From Gluconacetobacter sacchari (GTDB lineage Bacteria; Pseudomonadota; Alphaproteobacteria; Acetobacterales; Acetobacteraceae), in NCBI RefSeq assembly GCF_014174255.1, contig NZ_JABEQJ010000001.1, forward strand, positions 248,001-312,000: DNA of 64,000 bases, written 5' to 3'. This document shows, one piece after another, positions 39,096 to 47,940 of the stretch (the stretch's first letter is position 1; each line of letters begins with the position of its first letter). A program made the translations under genes and the position numbers. A model generated the notes under the pieces. The model was not told where the DNA came from. It ran no database searches and worked only from the letters and a program-made list of their open reading frames with translations.

Positions 39096-39294
39096 GTTCC
39101 CCCCTGAAGGAACGGCCCGCGCGGGGAGGCGCCGGATTCGGCGGCGGGACGGCACCCTGTCGAAACCGAAGGTCCCGATGAGCGCTTGTCTATCCGGCCG
39201 TTCCGACGTGAAAATCTGATATCCCATGGTCCTCGGACGGGCGCGCCTCCGCCGGTCGCGGACATTTCTGAGACAGTCGAGTGAGAGAGTGAAA

Positions 39295-40131
39295 ATGAAC
39301 GATACGCCCGGACCCGAAAAGCCCGCGCAGCCGCATGTCCACCTCAATGACGGCACGACGATGCCGCAGCTTGGCCTGGGCGTGTGGCGGACGCCGGCCG
39401 CGGAGACGGCCGACATCGTGCGGCACGCCGTCGCCGCGGGGTATCTGGCCGTCGACACCGCCGCGATCTATCGGAACGAGGACGGGGTGGGAGAGGGCCT
39501 GGCGACGCATCCCGACATCTATGTCACCACCAAGCTGTGGAACGACGACCAGGGGTACGACGCGACGTTGCGCGCGTGCGACGCCAGCCTGCACAAGCTG
39601 CGGCGGAAGACGCTCGATCTCTATCTCATTCACTGGCCCAGGCCCGAGGGGGGCAAGTGCGTCGAAAGCTGGAAGGCGCTGGTCGCGCTTCAGAAAGACG
39701 GGCGGGTGACGTCGATCGGCGTCTCGAATTTCCGGGCCGAGGACCTGGACCGCATCATCGATGCGACCGGGGTGGTGCCGGCCGTCAACCAGATCGAGCT
39801 GCATCCGGGTTTCCAGCAGCATGCGCTGCGCGCCTGTAACGCGAAACTCGGCATCGCGACCGAGTCCTGGAGCCCGCTCGGCCAGGGGCAGGCGCTTGCG
39901 GACCCGGTGATCGTGGAGATCGCCCGGAAGCACGGCAGGACGCCGGCGCAGGTGATCATTCGCTGGCATCTCGACAGCGGATTGATCGTCATTCCCAAAT
40001 CGGCGACGGCGAAGCGGATCGACGAGAATATCGCGGTGTTCGATTTCGCCCTGGATGCGGACGATATGGCGCGGATCGCGGGCCTGGATCGCGCGGACGG
40101 GCGGATCGGACCCGACCCCGCCACGTTCTAG
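39295..40131 (+). CDS. Aldo/keto reductase, 2,5-diketo-D-gluconate reductase-like (AKR5)
   Basis: A 278-residue (beta/alpha)8 reductase with the full AKR tetrad: Asp and Tyr in VDTAAIYRNEDGVGEG, Lys in VTTKLWNDDQG and His in YLIHWPRP. It also has NQIELHPGFQQ and the NADPH-binding IPKSATAKRI. The closest well-known relatives are DkgA/DkgB. In an acetic-acid bacterium, reduction of keto-gluconates made from glucose would fit, but substrate is inferred. ATG 39295 follows GAGAGAG. Its stop overlaps that of the convergent PepSY gene. Confidence 0.9.
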   Translation: MNDTPGPEKPAQPHVHLNDGTTMPQLGLGVWRTPAAETADIVRHAVAAGYLAVDTAAIYRNEDGVGEGLATHPDIYVTTKLWNDDQGYDATLRACDASLHKLRRKTLDLYLIHWPRPEGGKCVESWKALVALQKDGRVTSIGVSNFRAEDLDRIIDATGVVPAVNQIELHPGFQQHALRACNAKLGIATESWSPLGQGQALADPVIVEIARKHGRTPAQVIIRWHLDSGLIVIPKSATAKRIDENIAVFDFALDADDMARIAGLDRADGRIGPDPATF

Positions 40132-41273
40132 GAAACCGCAGCGCTGTCCGGACCCGGACGCGGGGCCGCGCGGGTCCGGCGCATGGCGGCGCCGCGTCGG
40201 CGCAGCACCCACATCACCCCGCCGGATATCGAGAAGAAGAACAGCGCCAGGCCGGCGATGCCGACCGCCGTGCGCCAGAGGCCGGCGAACGCGACCGGCC
40301 CGGCCAGCTTGGCCTCGTGCAGCGTATGCAGCCACATGAAGGCCCATTCGCCCGTTCGCTGCCGCCCCGGATCGCGCGTGACGCGCACGGCGCCGGCCTC
40401 GGCGTCATAGCGCAGGGTGGCCGGGTGGTTGGGGCCGTGGCCGGGCAGGATGACGGTGAAGGATTGGTCGGCGGGCAGCGCGCCCAGCCGGACCGCGGTC
40501 AGGACCGCGTCGGGCCGCTGGCTCCGCAATGCGGCCATCGCCGCGTCCAGCCCCTGCTCGCCGGGGAGGGGGGCCGCGTGGTCCGGGCGGTGCGAACGGG
40601 CGTGGGCCGGGCGGTCGCCGCCCTGGACACCGAACAGCGGACGGGAGAAGGGAAAGGCCAGCACCGCCCCGCTGGCGCCGAGAAACAGCATCATCGCCAG
40701 TGTCCAGAACCCCAGGCTGACATGGGTCTCGCGCCACAGGCGATAGCCCCTGGCCCGGGGCGAGACCGCGATCGTGCGGCGCCATTTGCCCGATGCCCAC
40801 AGCCCCGGATGCGGCCACCACAGGATCAGCCCGGTGATGGCCATCACGCTCAGCAGCACGCCCATGATACCGGTCGCGTTCTGGCCGTAGGGCAGCAGCA
40901 GCAGGTCGGCGTGCAGATTGTGCAGCACCCGCAGCATGTGCGGCACGATGTGGGTGCGCAGGATTGCGGCGTGGGTTGGGTCGACCATCACCTCGAATTC
41001 AGGGTGGCGCTCGCCGGCCGGGCCGAAGGCGACGACCGCGCTGTCGCCCGGCCAGCGTGGCGGATCGAAGCGCAGGGGCAGCGTGCCGGCGGGCGCCACG
41101 GCGCGGGCGGCGCCGATCATGGCCTCGGCCCCCATGGCGGGCCCCATGGCCGGCACGGCGGGGCGCCCGGCCAGCAGCAATGGCAGGACCACCAGCAGCA
41201 CCCCGGTCAGGCCTTGCAGGGCGAATGGCAGGATCAGGGCCAGGCCGATCCAGCGATGAATTTTCCGGAGCAC
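40128..41273 (-). CDS. PepSY-associated transmembrane protein (iron-linked)
   Basis: A 381-residue protein with four membrane segments. It has the PepSY_TM pattern: LRKIHRWIGLALILPFALQG at the start, a periplasmic PepSY part, LHNLHADLLLLPYGQ, and ETHVSLGFWTLAMMLFLGAS with conserved histidines. The C-terminus is WLHTLHEAKLAGPVAFAG plus a last helix. Such proteins are often iron-regulated and sit with siderophore receptors; they may reduce ferric siderophores. The start is GTG at 41273. A Fur-box-like sequence lies 11 bases upstream. Confidence 0.88.
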   Translation of the reverse strand: MLRKIHRWIGLALILPFALQGLTGVLLVVLPLLLAGRPAVPAMGPAMGAEAMIGAARAVAPAGTLPLRFDPPRWPGDSAVVAFGPAGERHPEFEVMVDPTHAAILRTHIVPHMLRVLHNLHADLLLLPYGQNATGIMGVLLSVMAITGLILWWPHPGLWASGKWRRTIAVSPRARGYRLWRETHVSLGFWTLAMMLFLGASGAVLAFPFSRPLFGVQGGDRPAHARSHRPDHAAPLPGEQGLDAAMAALRSQRPDAVLTAVRLGALPADQSFTVILPGHGPNHPATLRYDAEAGAVRVTRDPGRQRTGEWAFMWLHTLHEAKLAGPVAFAGLWRTAVGIAGLALFFFSISGGVMWVLRRRGAAMRRTRAAPRPGPDSAAVS

Positions 41274-41283
41274 GCGTCACCAC

Positions 41284-41302
41284 GATAATGATAATCAATC
41301 GC
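41284..41302. promoter_or_regulatory. Fur box
   Basis: GATAATGATAATCA followed by ATCGC matches 16 of the 19 bases of the classical Fur consensus. It sits just before the GTG of the PepSY gene, where a bound Fur repressor would block transcription. Iron repression of that gene is the inference. Confidence 0.65.
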
Positions 41303-41348
41303 AGATTATCAAACGGGCGTCGGCCGCGCAAGCTGGGAGCGAAACGGA

Positions 41349-42314
41349 TCAGGCCACGCCCAGCAGCCGCATCTTGCGATAGAGCGTGGCCCGGCTGATC
41401 CCCAGGCCGCGCGCCGCGCGGGTGACGTTGCCCTGGGTGGTGGCCAGGGCGGTGCGGATGACGCTTTCCTCCGCCTTGCGGAAACTGGGGGAATCGTCGC
41501 CTTCCAGCGCCGACAGCAGGTTGGGCTGCTCGCGGATCATGTCGTCCGTCCAGTGCATCAGGGTACGGGCCGCGCGCGTGGCGCCGACGACCTGGCCGTC
41601 TTCGTCGATCGCGACCAGCGGCGCGGAACATCCGCCGGCGGCATCCAGCAGCAGCATCCTGCGCCCGGCATAGCGGCTGCGGAACAACTGGTCCTCGATC
41701 CGGCGGCCCGCCTGGGTCAGGGTGTCCAGCAGCAGCGGCGCCGCGCGACGGGATGCATTGCCGTGGAAGGCGGCGAGGTTGAGCGCGCCCGCCATCCGCC
41801 CCTGGGCGTCGAAGACCGGGGTCGCGAAACTGGCCAGCGGCGACAGGCAGAAACGCCAATGCTCGCCCTGGCCGAGGAAGATCGGATCGCCATCGCGGAC
41901 GCAGGTGCCCACGCCGTTGGTGCCGGCGACGGCCTCGTCCCAGATCGCGCCCTGCAACAGGCCCATCCTGCGGCAGTGCGCCGACTGGGTTTCGTCCGCG
42001 CAGCGGGCCAGCAGCATGGCGTCGGGATCGGCCAGCAGCACCAGCAGCCCCAGCGGATAGGCCAGGTCGAACAGGCGCCGCATCTCGGGCAGGGCCGCCC
42101 GCATCAGCGGGACGGAGCGCCCGCTGACATGGCGGAATTCCGCGCCGCTGAGAATGTCGGCCGCCCAGCCCTGCGCGGGGTCGAGATGATGGGCGGAGGC
42201 GCATCGCTGCCACGACCGTTCCACCATGGTGCCACCGGCGCCGTTCCGCGCGGTGGCGATGCTGCGTTTTGCCGGATCTGCCGATTCCATTGTCCGCTGC
42301 CGCGCCCGTATCAT
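41349..42314 (-). CDS. AcoR-like regulator with GAF and Fis-type HTH but no AAA+ domain
   Basis: A 321-residue protein. The GAF-type sensor (about 60-190) has LLADPDAMLLARCAD, WDEAVAGTNGVGTC and FATPVFDAQGRMAGALNL, as in acetoin-catabolism activators. A PAS-like linker follows (APLVAIDEDGQVVGATRA). The C-terminal Fis HTH is ALATTQGNVTRAARGLGISR and ATLYRKMRLLGV. The central sigma-54-activating ATPase (GAFTGA domain) of AcoR is absent, so it must act otherwise. ATG 42314 is the likely start. Target unknown. Confidence 0.85.
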   Translation of the reverse strand: MIRARQRTMESADPAKRSIATARNGAGGTMVERSWQRCASAHHLDPAQGWAADILSGAEFRHVSGRSVPLMRAALPEMRRLFDLAYPLGLLVLLADPDAMLLARCADETQSAHCRRMGLLQGAIWDEAVAGTNGVGTCVRDGDPIFLGQGEHWRFCLSPLASFATPVFDAQGRMAGALNLAAFHGNASRRAAPLLLDTLTQAGRRIEDQLFRSRYAGRRMLLLDAAGGCSAPLVAIDEDGQVVGATRAARTLMHWTDDMIREQPNLLSALEGDDSPSFRKAEESVIRTALATTQGNVTRAARGLGISRATLYRKMRLLGVA

Positions 42315-42468
42315 TTCACAACATGCCCCGGTGCGCCGGATCCTTCCGCCGGATCGGGAGGGGCGCACCGGGAAGAAGGCTTCACGCCAATGCGCGCCCG
42401 GGTCAATACTCTATATATTTCGATATATATGTGACGACACACCGGGATGACGCGACGGCCTGGGCCGA

Positions 42469-43422
42469 TTACCAGAGATAGACGAACTTGATGTAATAGG
42501 CGTTGCTCTCCGGCGTGTTCCTGCCCTCGACCGAATGTGTATAGCGTGTGGTGAAGGACAGGTTTTTCGCGATATTGAACATCATGCCGACGCCCAGCGC
42601 GACCTCGCGGCTGCTGGAATCGCTGACATAGGCATGGTGCGTATTGTTGTAGGTGCCCGTCACGTTCTGCCAGTCGAGCGCGAAGAACGGTTCGAGCAGC
42701 CTTGTAGCCTTCCAGCTCCAGCGCAGGTTGGAATAGAAGACGATTCCGGGGAAATAGCTGTTCTGGCCCCTGACATGCTTCGTCGAGCCCACGACGGTGC
42801 CGACGTCGCCGTCGAAGCTGAAATGCTTCCATTCATAATCGAAGATGAAGCTGGAGATGTTGGACCAGTAATTGGGCGAGGTGGCATCGCGCGTGCCCAC
42901 CGGCGTCTGCATGAAGGTCTGGAAGCCGAAAGTGCTGTGGGCGTTCGGCTTGAACCACGCGGCGGGGCCGACGATGGTGGGGCCCAGGCCGCCGTAATTC
43001 CGGCCGTTGGCCAGCGTGAAGCTTTCGCCCTGGATGATTTCGAAGGCGAAACCGACATGGGGGATGGCATCGAAGCTGCGAAAATGGACGTATTTGGTCA
43101 GGCCCGACCAGGTGTGGCTGCCCTGCCCCGCCACCCGCTGGCCGGACCCGTTGTAATAGGAGCCGGCCGCGTTGCCGTCGCCATACTGCACCAGCACGTT
43201 GAAGGGCTGGAAATCGACGGGAAGATCGTATTCGTGCGGGCCGATGATGCCCAGCGTGACGTCCGAGGCATGGGCCGCCGAAGCGGCGCCGAGCAGGACG
43301 ATGCCGAGCAGGATGATGCCGGGGATGGACAGGCGGGCCAGAGCCCTGAGCGCCAGAGCCCTGAACGCCGATGTCCTGAGCGCCGGAGGCCGGAGCCGTG
43401 CCGGCCGTTCTGTCAGACGCAT
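42469..43422 (-). CDS. Outer-membrane channel, MetA/phenol-degradation (SphY-like) family
   Basis: A 317-residue exported protein. It has an N-terminal signal (ALARLSIPGIILLGIVLLGA, cleavage near AHA), then beta-barrel strands with many aromatic residues. Examples are GLGPTIVGPAAWFKP, FGFQTFMQTPVGTRD and FVYLW at the end with a C-terminal aromatic residue. This pattern fits the family of transporters linked to aromatic or other hydrophobic substrate uptake. It begins 74 bases after the glucose dehydrogenase stop on the same strand and is probably co-transcribed with it. Confidence 0.75.
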   Translation of the reverse strand: MRLTERPARLRPPALRTSAFRALALRALARLSIPGIILLGIVLLGAASAAHASDVTLGIIGPHEYDLPVDFQPFNVLVQYGDGNAAGSYYNGSGQRVAGQGSHTWSGLTKYVHFRSFDAIPHVGFAFEIIQGESFTLANGRNYGGLGPTIVGPAAWFKPNAHSTFGFQTFMQTPVGTRDATSPNYWSNISSFIFDYEWKHFSFDGDVGTVVGSTKHVRGQNSYFPGIVFYSNLRWSWKATRLLEPFFALDWQNVTGTYNNTHHAYVSDSSSREVALGVGMMFNIAKNLSFTTRYTHSVEGRNTPESNAYYIKFVYLW

Positions 43423-43495
43423 TGGTTTGATTCCGTTGGGGCGATGCCGGGCGCGCCGGCAGGCGCGCCCGGTACCCATTGTTGCTTGTTATTGC

Positions 43496-45949
43496 TTATT
43501 GGGCGGTCGCGCCGGTTCCCTGCGCGCCGTCGAGTGTATAGGCGATGATGTAGTCGCCGCTGCGGGTGCCCAGGCCGCCATGGCCGCCGGCCGCGATCAG
43601 GACATACTGCCTGCCGCCGACCTCGTAGGACATCGGGGTGGCCTGGCCGCCCGCCGGCAGGCGGTCGCGCCAGAGCACCTTGCCCGTCGCCAGGTCGAAG
43701 GCCCGCAGGTAGTCGTCGGCGGTGGCCCCCATGAACACCAGGCCGCCCTTGGTCACGATGTTGCCGCCGATATTATACATGCCGGTGGGCAGCGGCAGGT
43801 TGGTGTGCGTGCGGAACGGACCGGTGTCGCGGGTGGTGCCGACCGGGTGCTGCCAGACGATCTTCTTCGTCACCAGGTCGATCGCCGTCAGCGTGCCCCA
43901 GACCGGGCCCTTGCAGGGGATCTGCAACGGGTTCAGCCAGGGATCGGTGTAGGCGATGTACGGCGTGCCGTAGTCGGGCGAGACCGACAGCGCGTCGCCC
44001 TTGGCCGCGGGTTCCTCGCCCTGGCCGTTCCATTTCGGCAGGGTGCCCGGCCCTTCCAGCGTCTGGCGGTGATCAAGCTTGATGCGGAACGGCAGGTAGC
44101 TCGCGTTCGCCAGCATGATCTTGCGCTGCGGGTCGATGGTGATGCCCTGCCAGTCGACGATGCCGTAGAAGGCCGGGTAGACGATCGTGGTCCGGCCGAC
44201 ATGGGGCGGGGTGAACTGCCCGTCATAGGCCGACTGGCGGTACTGGATGCGGCAGATCATCTGGTCCAGCAGCGTGGCGCCCCACATGTCGGCCTCCTTC
44301 AGGTCCGGCGGGGAGACCGAGGGCATCGCCGTCGGGTAGGGTTGGGTGGGCGACGCGCGGTCGTCGGGGGCGACGCCGGCGGTCGGCACCTTGCGTTCCT
44401 CGACCGGGTAGCCGGGGACCGGCTGGCCGGTGCGGCGGTCCAGCACGAAGAATTCGCCGCGCTTGGTGCTCTGCACCAGGGCGGGGATCGTCTCGCCGTT
44501 CGGGCCGGGCAGATCGACCATCGAGGGGCCGGACGGGATGTCCATGTCCCACAGGTCATGATGCACGGTCTGGTAGGTCCAGCGGCGTTCGCCCGTCACG
44601 ATGTCCAGCGCGATCGTCGCCGACGACGTGGCGTCGTCGAACGGACGGCGCGAGCCACCCCAATTGTCCGGCGGGGAATTGCCGGTGGGGATATAGACCA
44701 GGCCCAGATCGGGATCGGCCGTGTAGACGCCCCAGGCGTTGGGCGTGTCGCGCGTCAGCACGTCGTCGGGGCCGGGCTTCCAGGTTTCCGGCGTGTGGCC
44801 GGCATCCCAGGCCCAGGCGATTTCGCCCGTCGTGGCGTCGAAGCCGCGCACCGCGCCCGAGGGTTCGAAATTGGCCTGGTTGTCGAAGATCCAGCCGCCG
44901 GTGATCAGGCGGTTCTTCGCCACCAGCGGCGGCGAGGTGACGAAATGGAACCCGTGCGGCACGTGGCCCAGATACTGGCGCAGCGAAATGAAGCCGTGAT
45001 CGCCGAAATCGTCGCACGGCTTGCCGGTTTCGGCATCGAGCGCCACGATGCGGACGTCGGCCACCGGCGAGTAGATACGCGTGCGGCAACTGGTCTGGAT
45101 TTCGTCCGGGATCTTGTAATAGGTCACGCCGCGGCAGGAGAGATAGACGTTCTTCTCCTGGTCCGCCTTGGCCGGATGGGGGTCGAACGTCCACTTGACC
45201 TTGCCGGTCGCGGCGTCCAGCGCCATCACCCAGCTATGGGGCGTACACATGTACAACGTGTCGCCGACCTTGATCGGCGTGACCTCCAGGTTGAATTCAT
45301 GCCCCTGGTCGGGGCCGGCGACGGTGCCTTCGCCATCCTGCCGGACATCGCCCGTGCGCGTGAGCCACGCGCGCTTCAGGTGGCCGATATTGGCCGTCGT
45401 GATCTGGCCAAGGGGCGAATAGCGGTCACCGCCCATGGTGCGGCCATAGGCCTGCCAGTCTGCGGCGGGCACCCCGTCGACAGCCGAATCGGCCTGGTCC
45501 TGCGCGCCCATCCGCTCGGCCGGCACCGTGCCGTCGATCGAATAGGAGGTGAAGCAACTGACCACCAGCACCAGGACGCCGATGCCGACGGCGCCCAGCA
45601 TCTCGCGCTTGTCGGACAGCCAGCTTCCGCCCTGGCGCCAGACCCACGGGAGCAGCATCCAGGCGCCGATGCCCACCAGCGTCAGCAGGCGCACTTCCAG
45701 GTTCCAGATGTTGAATCCGGACTCGAAGAGCGACCATGCCGTCGCGAACAGCAGCAGCCCGGCATAGAGCCGGAGCGCGAGCCTGGGCGACCGGAACCCC
45801 GCCAGCGCGGCACCGATCATGACGGCGCCCGCCAGGGCATAGAACCAGGAACCGCCGAGAACGAGCAGGTATCCACCGCCCAGGAAAAGAAAAAGCCCGA
45901 CGAGGGCCAGCAAGATCGAGGTGACGATCGAGAACACACCCGTAATCAT
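43496..45949 (-). CDS. gcd: Membrane-bound PQQ-dependent glucose dehydrogenase
   Basis: An 817-residue quinoprotein of the mGDH family (E. coli Gcd is 796). The first 150 residues form five membrane helices that bind ubiquinone. The rest is the periplasmic eight-bladed propeller: DWQAYGRTMGGDRYSPLGQI, KTGKP-like DAETGKPCDDFGDHG, WTYQTVHHDLWDMDIP and LPAGGQATPMSYEVGGRQY. It oxidises glucose to gluconolactone in the periplasm and feeds electrons to the respiratory chain, the hallmark oxidative fermentation of this family of bacteria. AAGGA precedes ATG 45949 by 11 bases. Confidence 0.96.
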   Translation of the reverse strand: MITGVFSIVTSILLALVGLFLFLGGGYLLVLGGSWFYALAGAVMIGAALAGFRSPRLALRLYAGLLLFATAWSLFESGFNIWNLEVRLLTLVGIGAWMLLPWVWRQGGSWLSDKREMLGAVGIGVLVLVVSCFTSYSIDGTVPAERMGAQDQADSAVDGVPAADWQAYGRTMGGDRYSPLGQITTANIGHLKRAWLTRTGDVRQDGEGTVAGPDQGHEFNLEVTPIKVGDTLYMCTPHSWVMALDAATGKVKWTFDPHPAKADQEKNVYLSCRGVTYYKIPDEIQTSCRTRIYSPVADVRIVALDAETGKPCDDFGDHGFISLRQYLGHVPHGFHFVTSPPLVAKNRLITGGWIFDNQANFEPSGAVRGFDATTGEIAWAWDAGHTPETWKPGPDDVLTRDTPNAWGVYTADPDLGLVYIPTGNSPPDNWGGSRRPFDDATSSATIALDIVTGERRWTYQTVHHDLWDMDIPSGPSMVDLPGPNGETIPALVQSTKRGEFFVLDRRTGQPVPGYPVEERKVPTAGVAPDDRASPTQPYPTAMPSVSPPDLKEADMWGATLLDQMICRIQYRQSAYDGQFTPPHVGRTTIVYPAFYGIVDWQGITIDPQRKIMLANASYLPFRIKLDHRQTLEGPGTLPKWNGQGEEPAAKGDALSVSPDYGTPYIAYTDPWLNPLQIPCKGPVWGTLTAIDLVTKKIVWQHPVGTTRDTGPFRTHTNLPLPTGMYNIGGNIVTKGGLVFMGATADDYLRAFDLATGKVLWRDRLPAGGQATPMSYEVGGRQYVLIAAGGHGGLGTRSGDYIIAYTLDGAQGTGATAQ

Positions 45950-46104
45950 CTTGCGTATGTTCCTTATTCTTATTGAAGTTTCCGTGATGCGGAACAACGC
46001 GTGAGGCGGTGGCCCCATGGCTATTGCCGACCAGCCTGCTTATCGGCAGGAAGGTTTTCGGACCGCTACAAGCCTGCAAGCGCTCTCACACGAACGTGTC
46101 TCTG

Positions 46105-46144
46105 CCCGTTGCGACTGTCGCAAAGCTGAGACAGTCGCAACGGG
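46105..46144. promoter_or_regulatory. Perfect 15-bp inverted repeat in the gcd/antiporter gap
   Basis: CCCGTTGCGACTGTC (46105-46119) and its exact complement (46130-46144) flank a 10-base loop. There is no T run after it on either strand, which argues against a terminator. It sits in the divergent gap between gcd and the sodium/proton antiporter gene. It could be an operator or a structured leader. Confidence 0.6.
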
Positions 46145-46264
46145 GCGGCGGCGCGCGCCGTATCGTCGTCTCGATCATCGTCCATCCCCTTGGCGATCCT
46201 GTTGCTCTATGGTGGATTGGAACGGCGCGTCCTGATCGATGCGTCCCGCTGCGGATCGCCCTGC

Positions 46265-47845
46265 ATGTCCGACGTCGCCCGCTATGAATATTTTCTGTTC
46301 CTGCTGCTGGTGATCCTGGCGCTGGAACGGCTGGCGCGCTGGCTGAAGCTGCCGCCGGCGGCCGCCTTCATCCTGGGCGGAACGGGGCTGGCGCTGCTGC
46401 CGGGCATGCCGGACGTGACGCTGGACCCCGACCTGGTGATGATCGTGTTCCTGCCGCCCCTGCTGATGAGCAGCGCGTGGTTCACCGCCTGGCACGAATT
46501 CCGCCGCAACCTGCGCGGCATCCTGGCGCTGGCGGTCGGCACCACGCTGTTCACCACGCTCGCCGTCGGCATCGCGGCCCGGCTGGCGGTGCCGTCGCTG
46601 CCCTGGGCGGTGTGCTTCACGCTGGGGGCCATCGTCTCGCCGCCCGACGCGGTGGCGGCCGAGGCGGCGATGGAACGGCTGAGCCTGCCCGGACGCATGA
46701 CCTCGCTCCTGCTGGGGGAGAGCCTGCTGAACGACGCCACCGGCCTGGTGCTGTTCCGCTTCGCGCTGGCGGCGGCGCTGACCGGGCTGTTCGACCCGAT
46801 GGCGGCGGTGGGGGCGTTCTGCCTGGTCTCGGTCGGCGGGGTCGCGATCGGGGCCGTGCTGGGCTGGGGCGGCCTGATCCTGATCCGCCGCCTGCGCGAC
46901 GGCGACCTGATCATTACCGCGACCATGCTGCTGGCGGCGGCGTCCTATATCGGGGCCGACCGGCTGCATGTTTCCGGCGTGCTGGCCACCGTCACCACCG
47001 GCCTGATGCTGGGCTGGAACCAGCATGCCGACTTCAGCGCCAGCACGCGCGTCCGTGGGCTGGCGTTCTGGAAGGTGATGGTCTTCCTGCTGCAATCGGT
47101 GCTGTTCATCCTGATCGGCCTGTCGCTGCGCGGGGTGCTGCATCGGCTGGAGGGCACGCACGACCTGATGTCCGCGCTGGTGATCCCGATCGCCATCATT
47201 CTCGCGACCATGATCGCGTCGCGCTTCGTCTGGCTGTTCGGTGCCGACGCCGCGCGGGCGGTCCTGCGCCGGTGGTGGCCGCGCCATTTCGCGGCCCCGT
47301 CGCTGCCCGAGACCCTCGTCATGGGCTGGTCGGGCATGCGCGGCGTCGTCACCCTGGCGGCCGCGCTGTCGCTGCCCGAGCGCCTGCCTGGCCGCGACCT
47401 GGCGCTGTGCTGTGCCTTTGCCGCGATCCTGGTCACGGTGCTGTTGCAGGGCATTACGCTGGAACCGCTGGTGCGCGCCCTGAAGCTGACCGACGACGAC
47501 GCGGCGGGGATCCAGGCCGACGAGAACACCGCCTGGCTCCGCGTGGCCGAGGCCCAGCTTCGGGCGATCGAACGGGCATCGCACCTGCCCGACGGCACGG
47601 AACGCCACCCGCGCCTGCTGGAACAATATCGCTACCGCCTGCGCGTGACCCGCGACTATGCCCATGACATGCCGGCCCACCGGCCGGAGGAAATCGCGCA
47701 CTATCAGGCCGTGCTGGCGGCGATCCAGGCCGGCCGCGCCGAGATCCTGGCGCTGCACCATAGCGGCCGGATCCACGACCATGTGCTGCGGGAGATCGAG
47801 CGGGACCTGGACATGCAGGAGATCGCGGCGGAATCGCGGCTGTAG
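46265..47845 (+). CDS. CPA1-family Na+(or K+)/H+ antiporter
   Basis: A 526-residue membrane protein with 12 or so helices. Family motifs: FILGGTGLALLPGMPDV, VFLPPLLMSSAW, FTLGAIVSPPDAVAAEAAM (the conserved P-P-D-A-V-A) and LLLGESLLNDATGLVLF (acidic N-D pair in the ion-binding helix). A cytoplasmic tail of about 110 residues follows. It exchanges Na+ or K+ for protons, useful where glucose oxidation acidifies the medium. ATG 46265 (MSDVARYEY) is favoured over 46190. Confidence 0.92.
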   Translation: MSDVARYEYFLFLLLVILALERLARWLKLPPAAAFILGGTGLALLPGMPDVTLDPDLVMIVFLPPLLMSSAWFTAWHEFRRNLRGILALAVGTTLFTTLAVGIAARLAVPSLPWAVCFTLGAIVSPPDAVAAEAAMERLSLPGRMTSLLLGESLLNDATGLVLFRFALAAALTGLFDPMAAVGAFCLVSVGGVAIGAVLGWGGLILIRRLRDGDLIITATMLLAAASYIGADRLHVSGVLATVTTGLMLGWNQHADFSASTRVRGLAFWKVMVFLLQSVLFILIGLSLRGVLHRLEGTHDLMSALVIPIAIILATMIASRFVWLFGADAARAVLRRWWPRHFAAPSLPETLVMGWSGMRGVVTLAAALSLPERLPGRDLALCCAFAAILVTVLLQGITLEPLVRALKLTDDDAAGIQADENTAWLRVAEAQLRAIERASHLPDGTERHPRLLEQYRYRLRVTRDYAHDMPAHRPEEIAHYQAVLAAIQAGRAEILALHHSGRIHDHVLREIERDLDMQEIAAESRL

Positions 47846-47910
47846 GCGGGACGACCCCGCTGGCGATGCCGTTGCGCGCCGCGCGAACTGCCGTACCGGA
47901 TCGGAGGCAG

Positions 47911-47926
47911 CCGGCCGGGAGGCCGG
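47911..47926. terminator. Short GC hairpin between convergent genes
   Basis: CCGGCC and GGCCGG pair perfectly around GGGA in the 95-base gap between the antiporter gene and the convergent SDR gene. There is no T run, so it is at best a weak bidirectional terminator. Confidence 0.35.
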
Positions 47927-47940
47927 ACGCGGCCCCGTGA

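Noticed and set aside
43172-45976. A 934-codon open frame opposite gcd
   Set aside because: Antisense to a complete quinoprotein dehydrogenase; no recognisable domain, no ribosome site.
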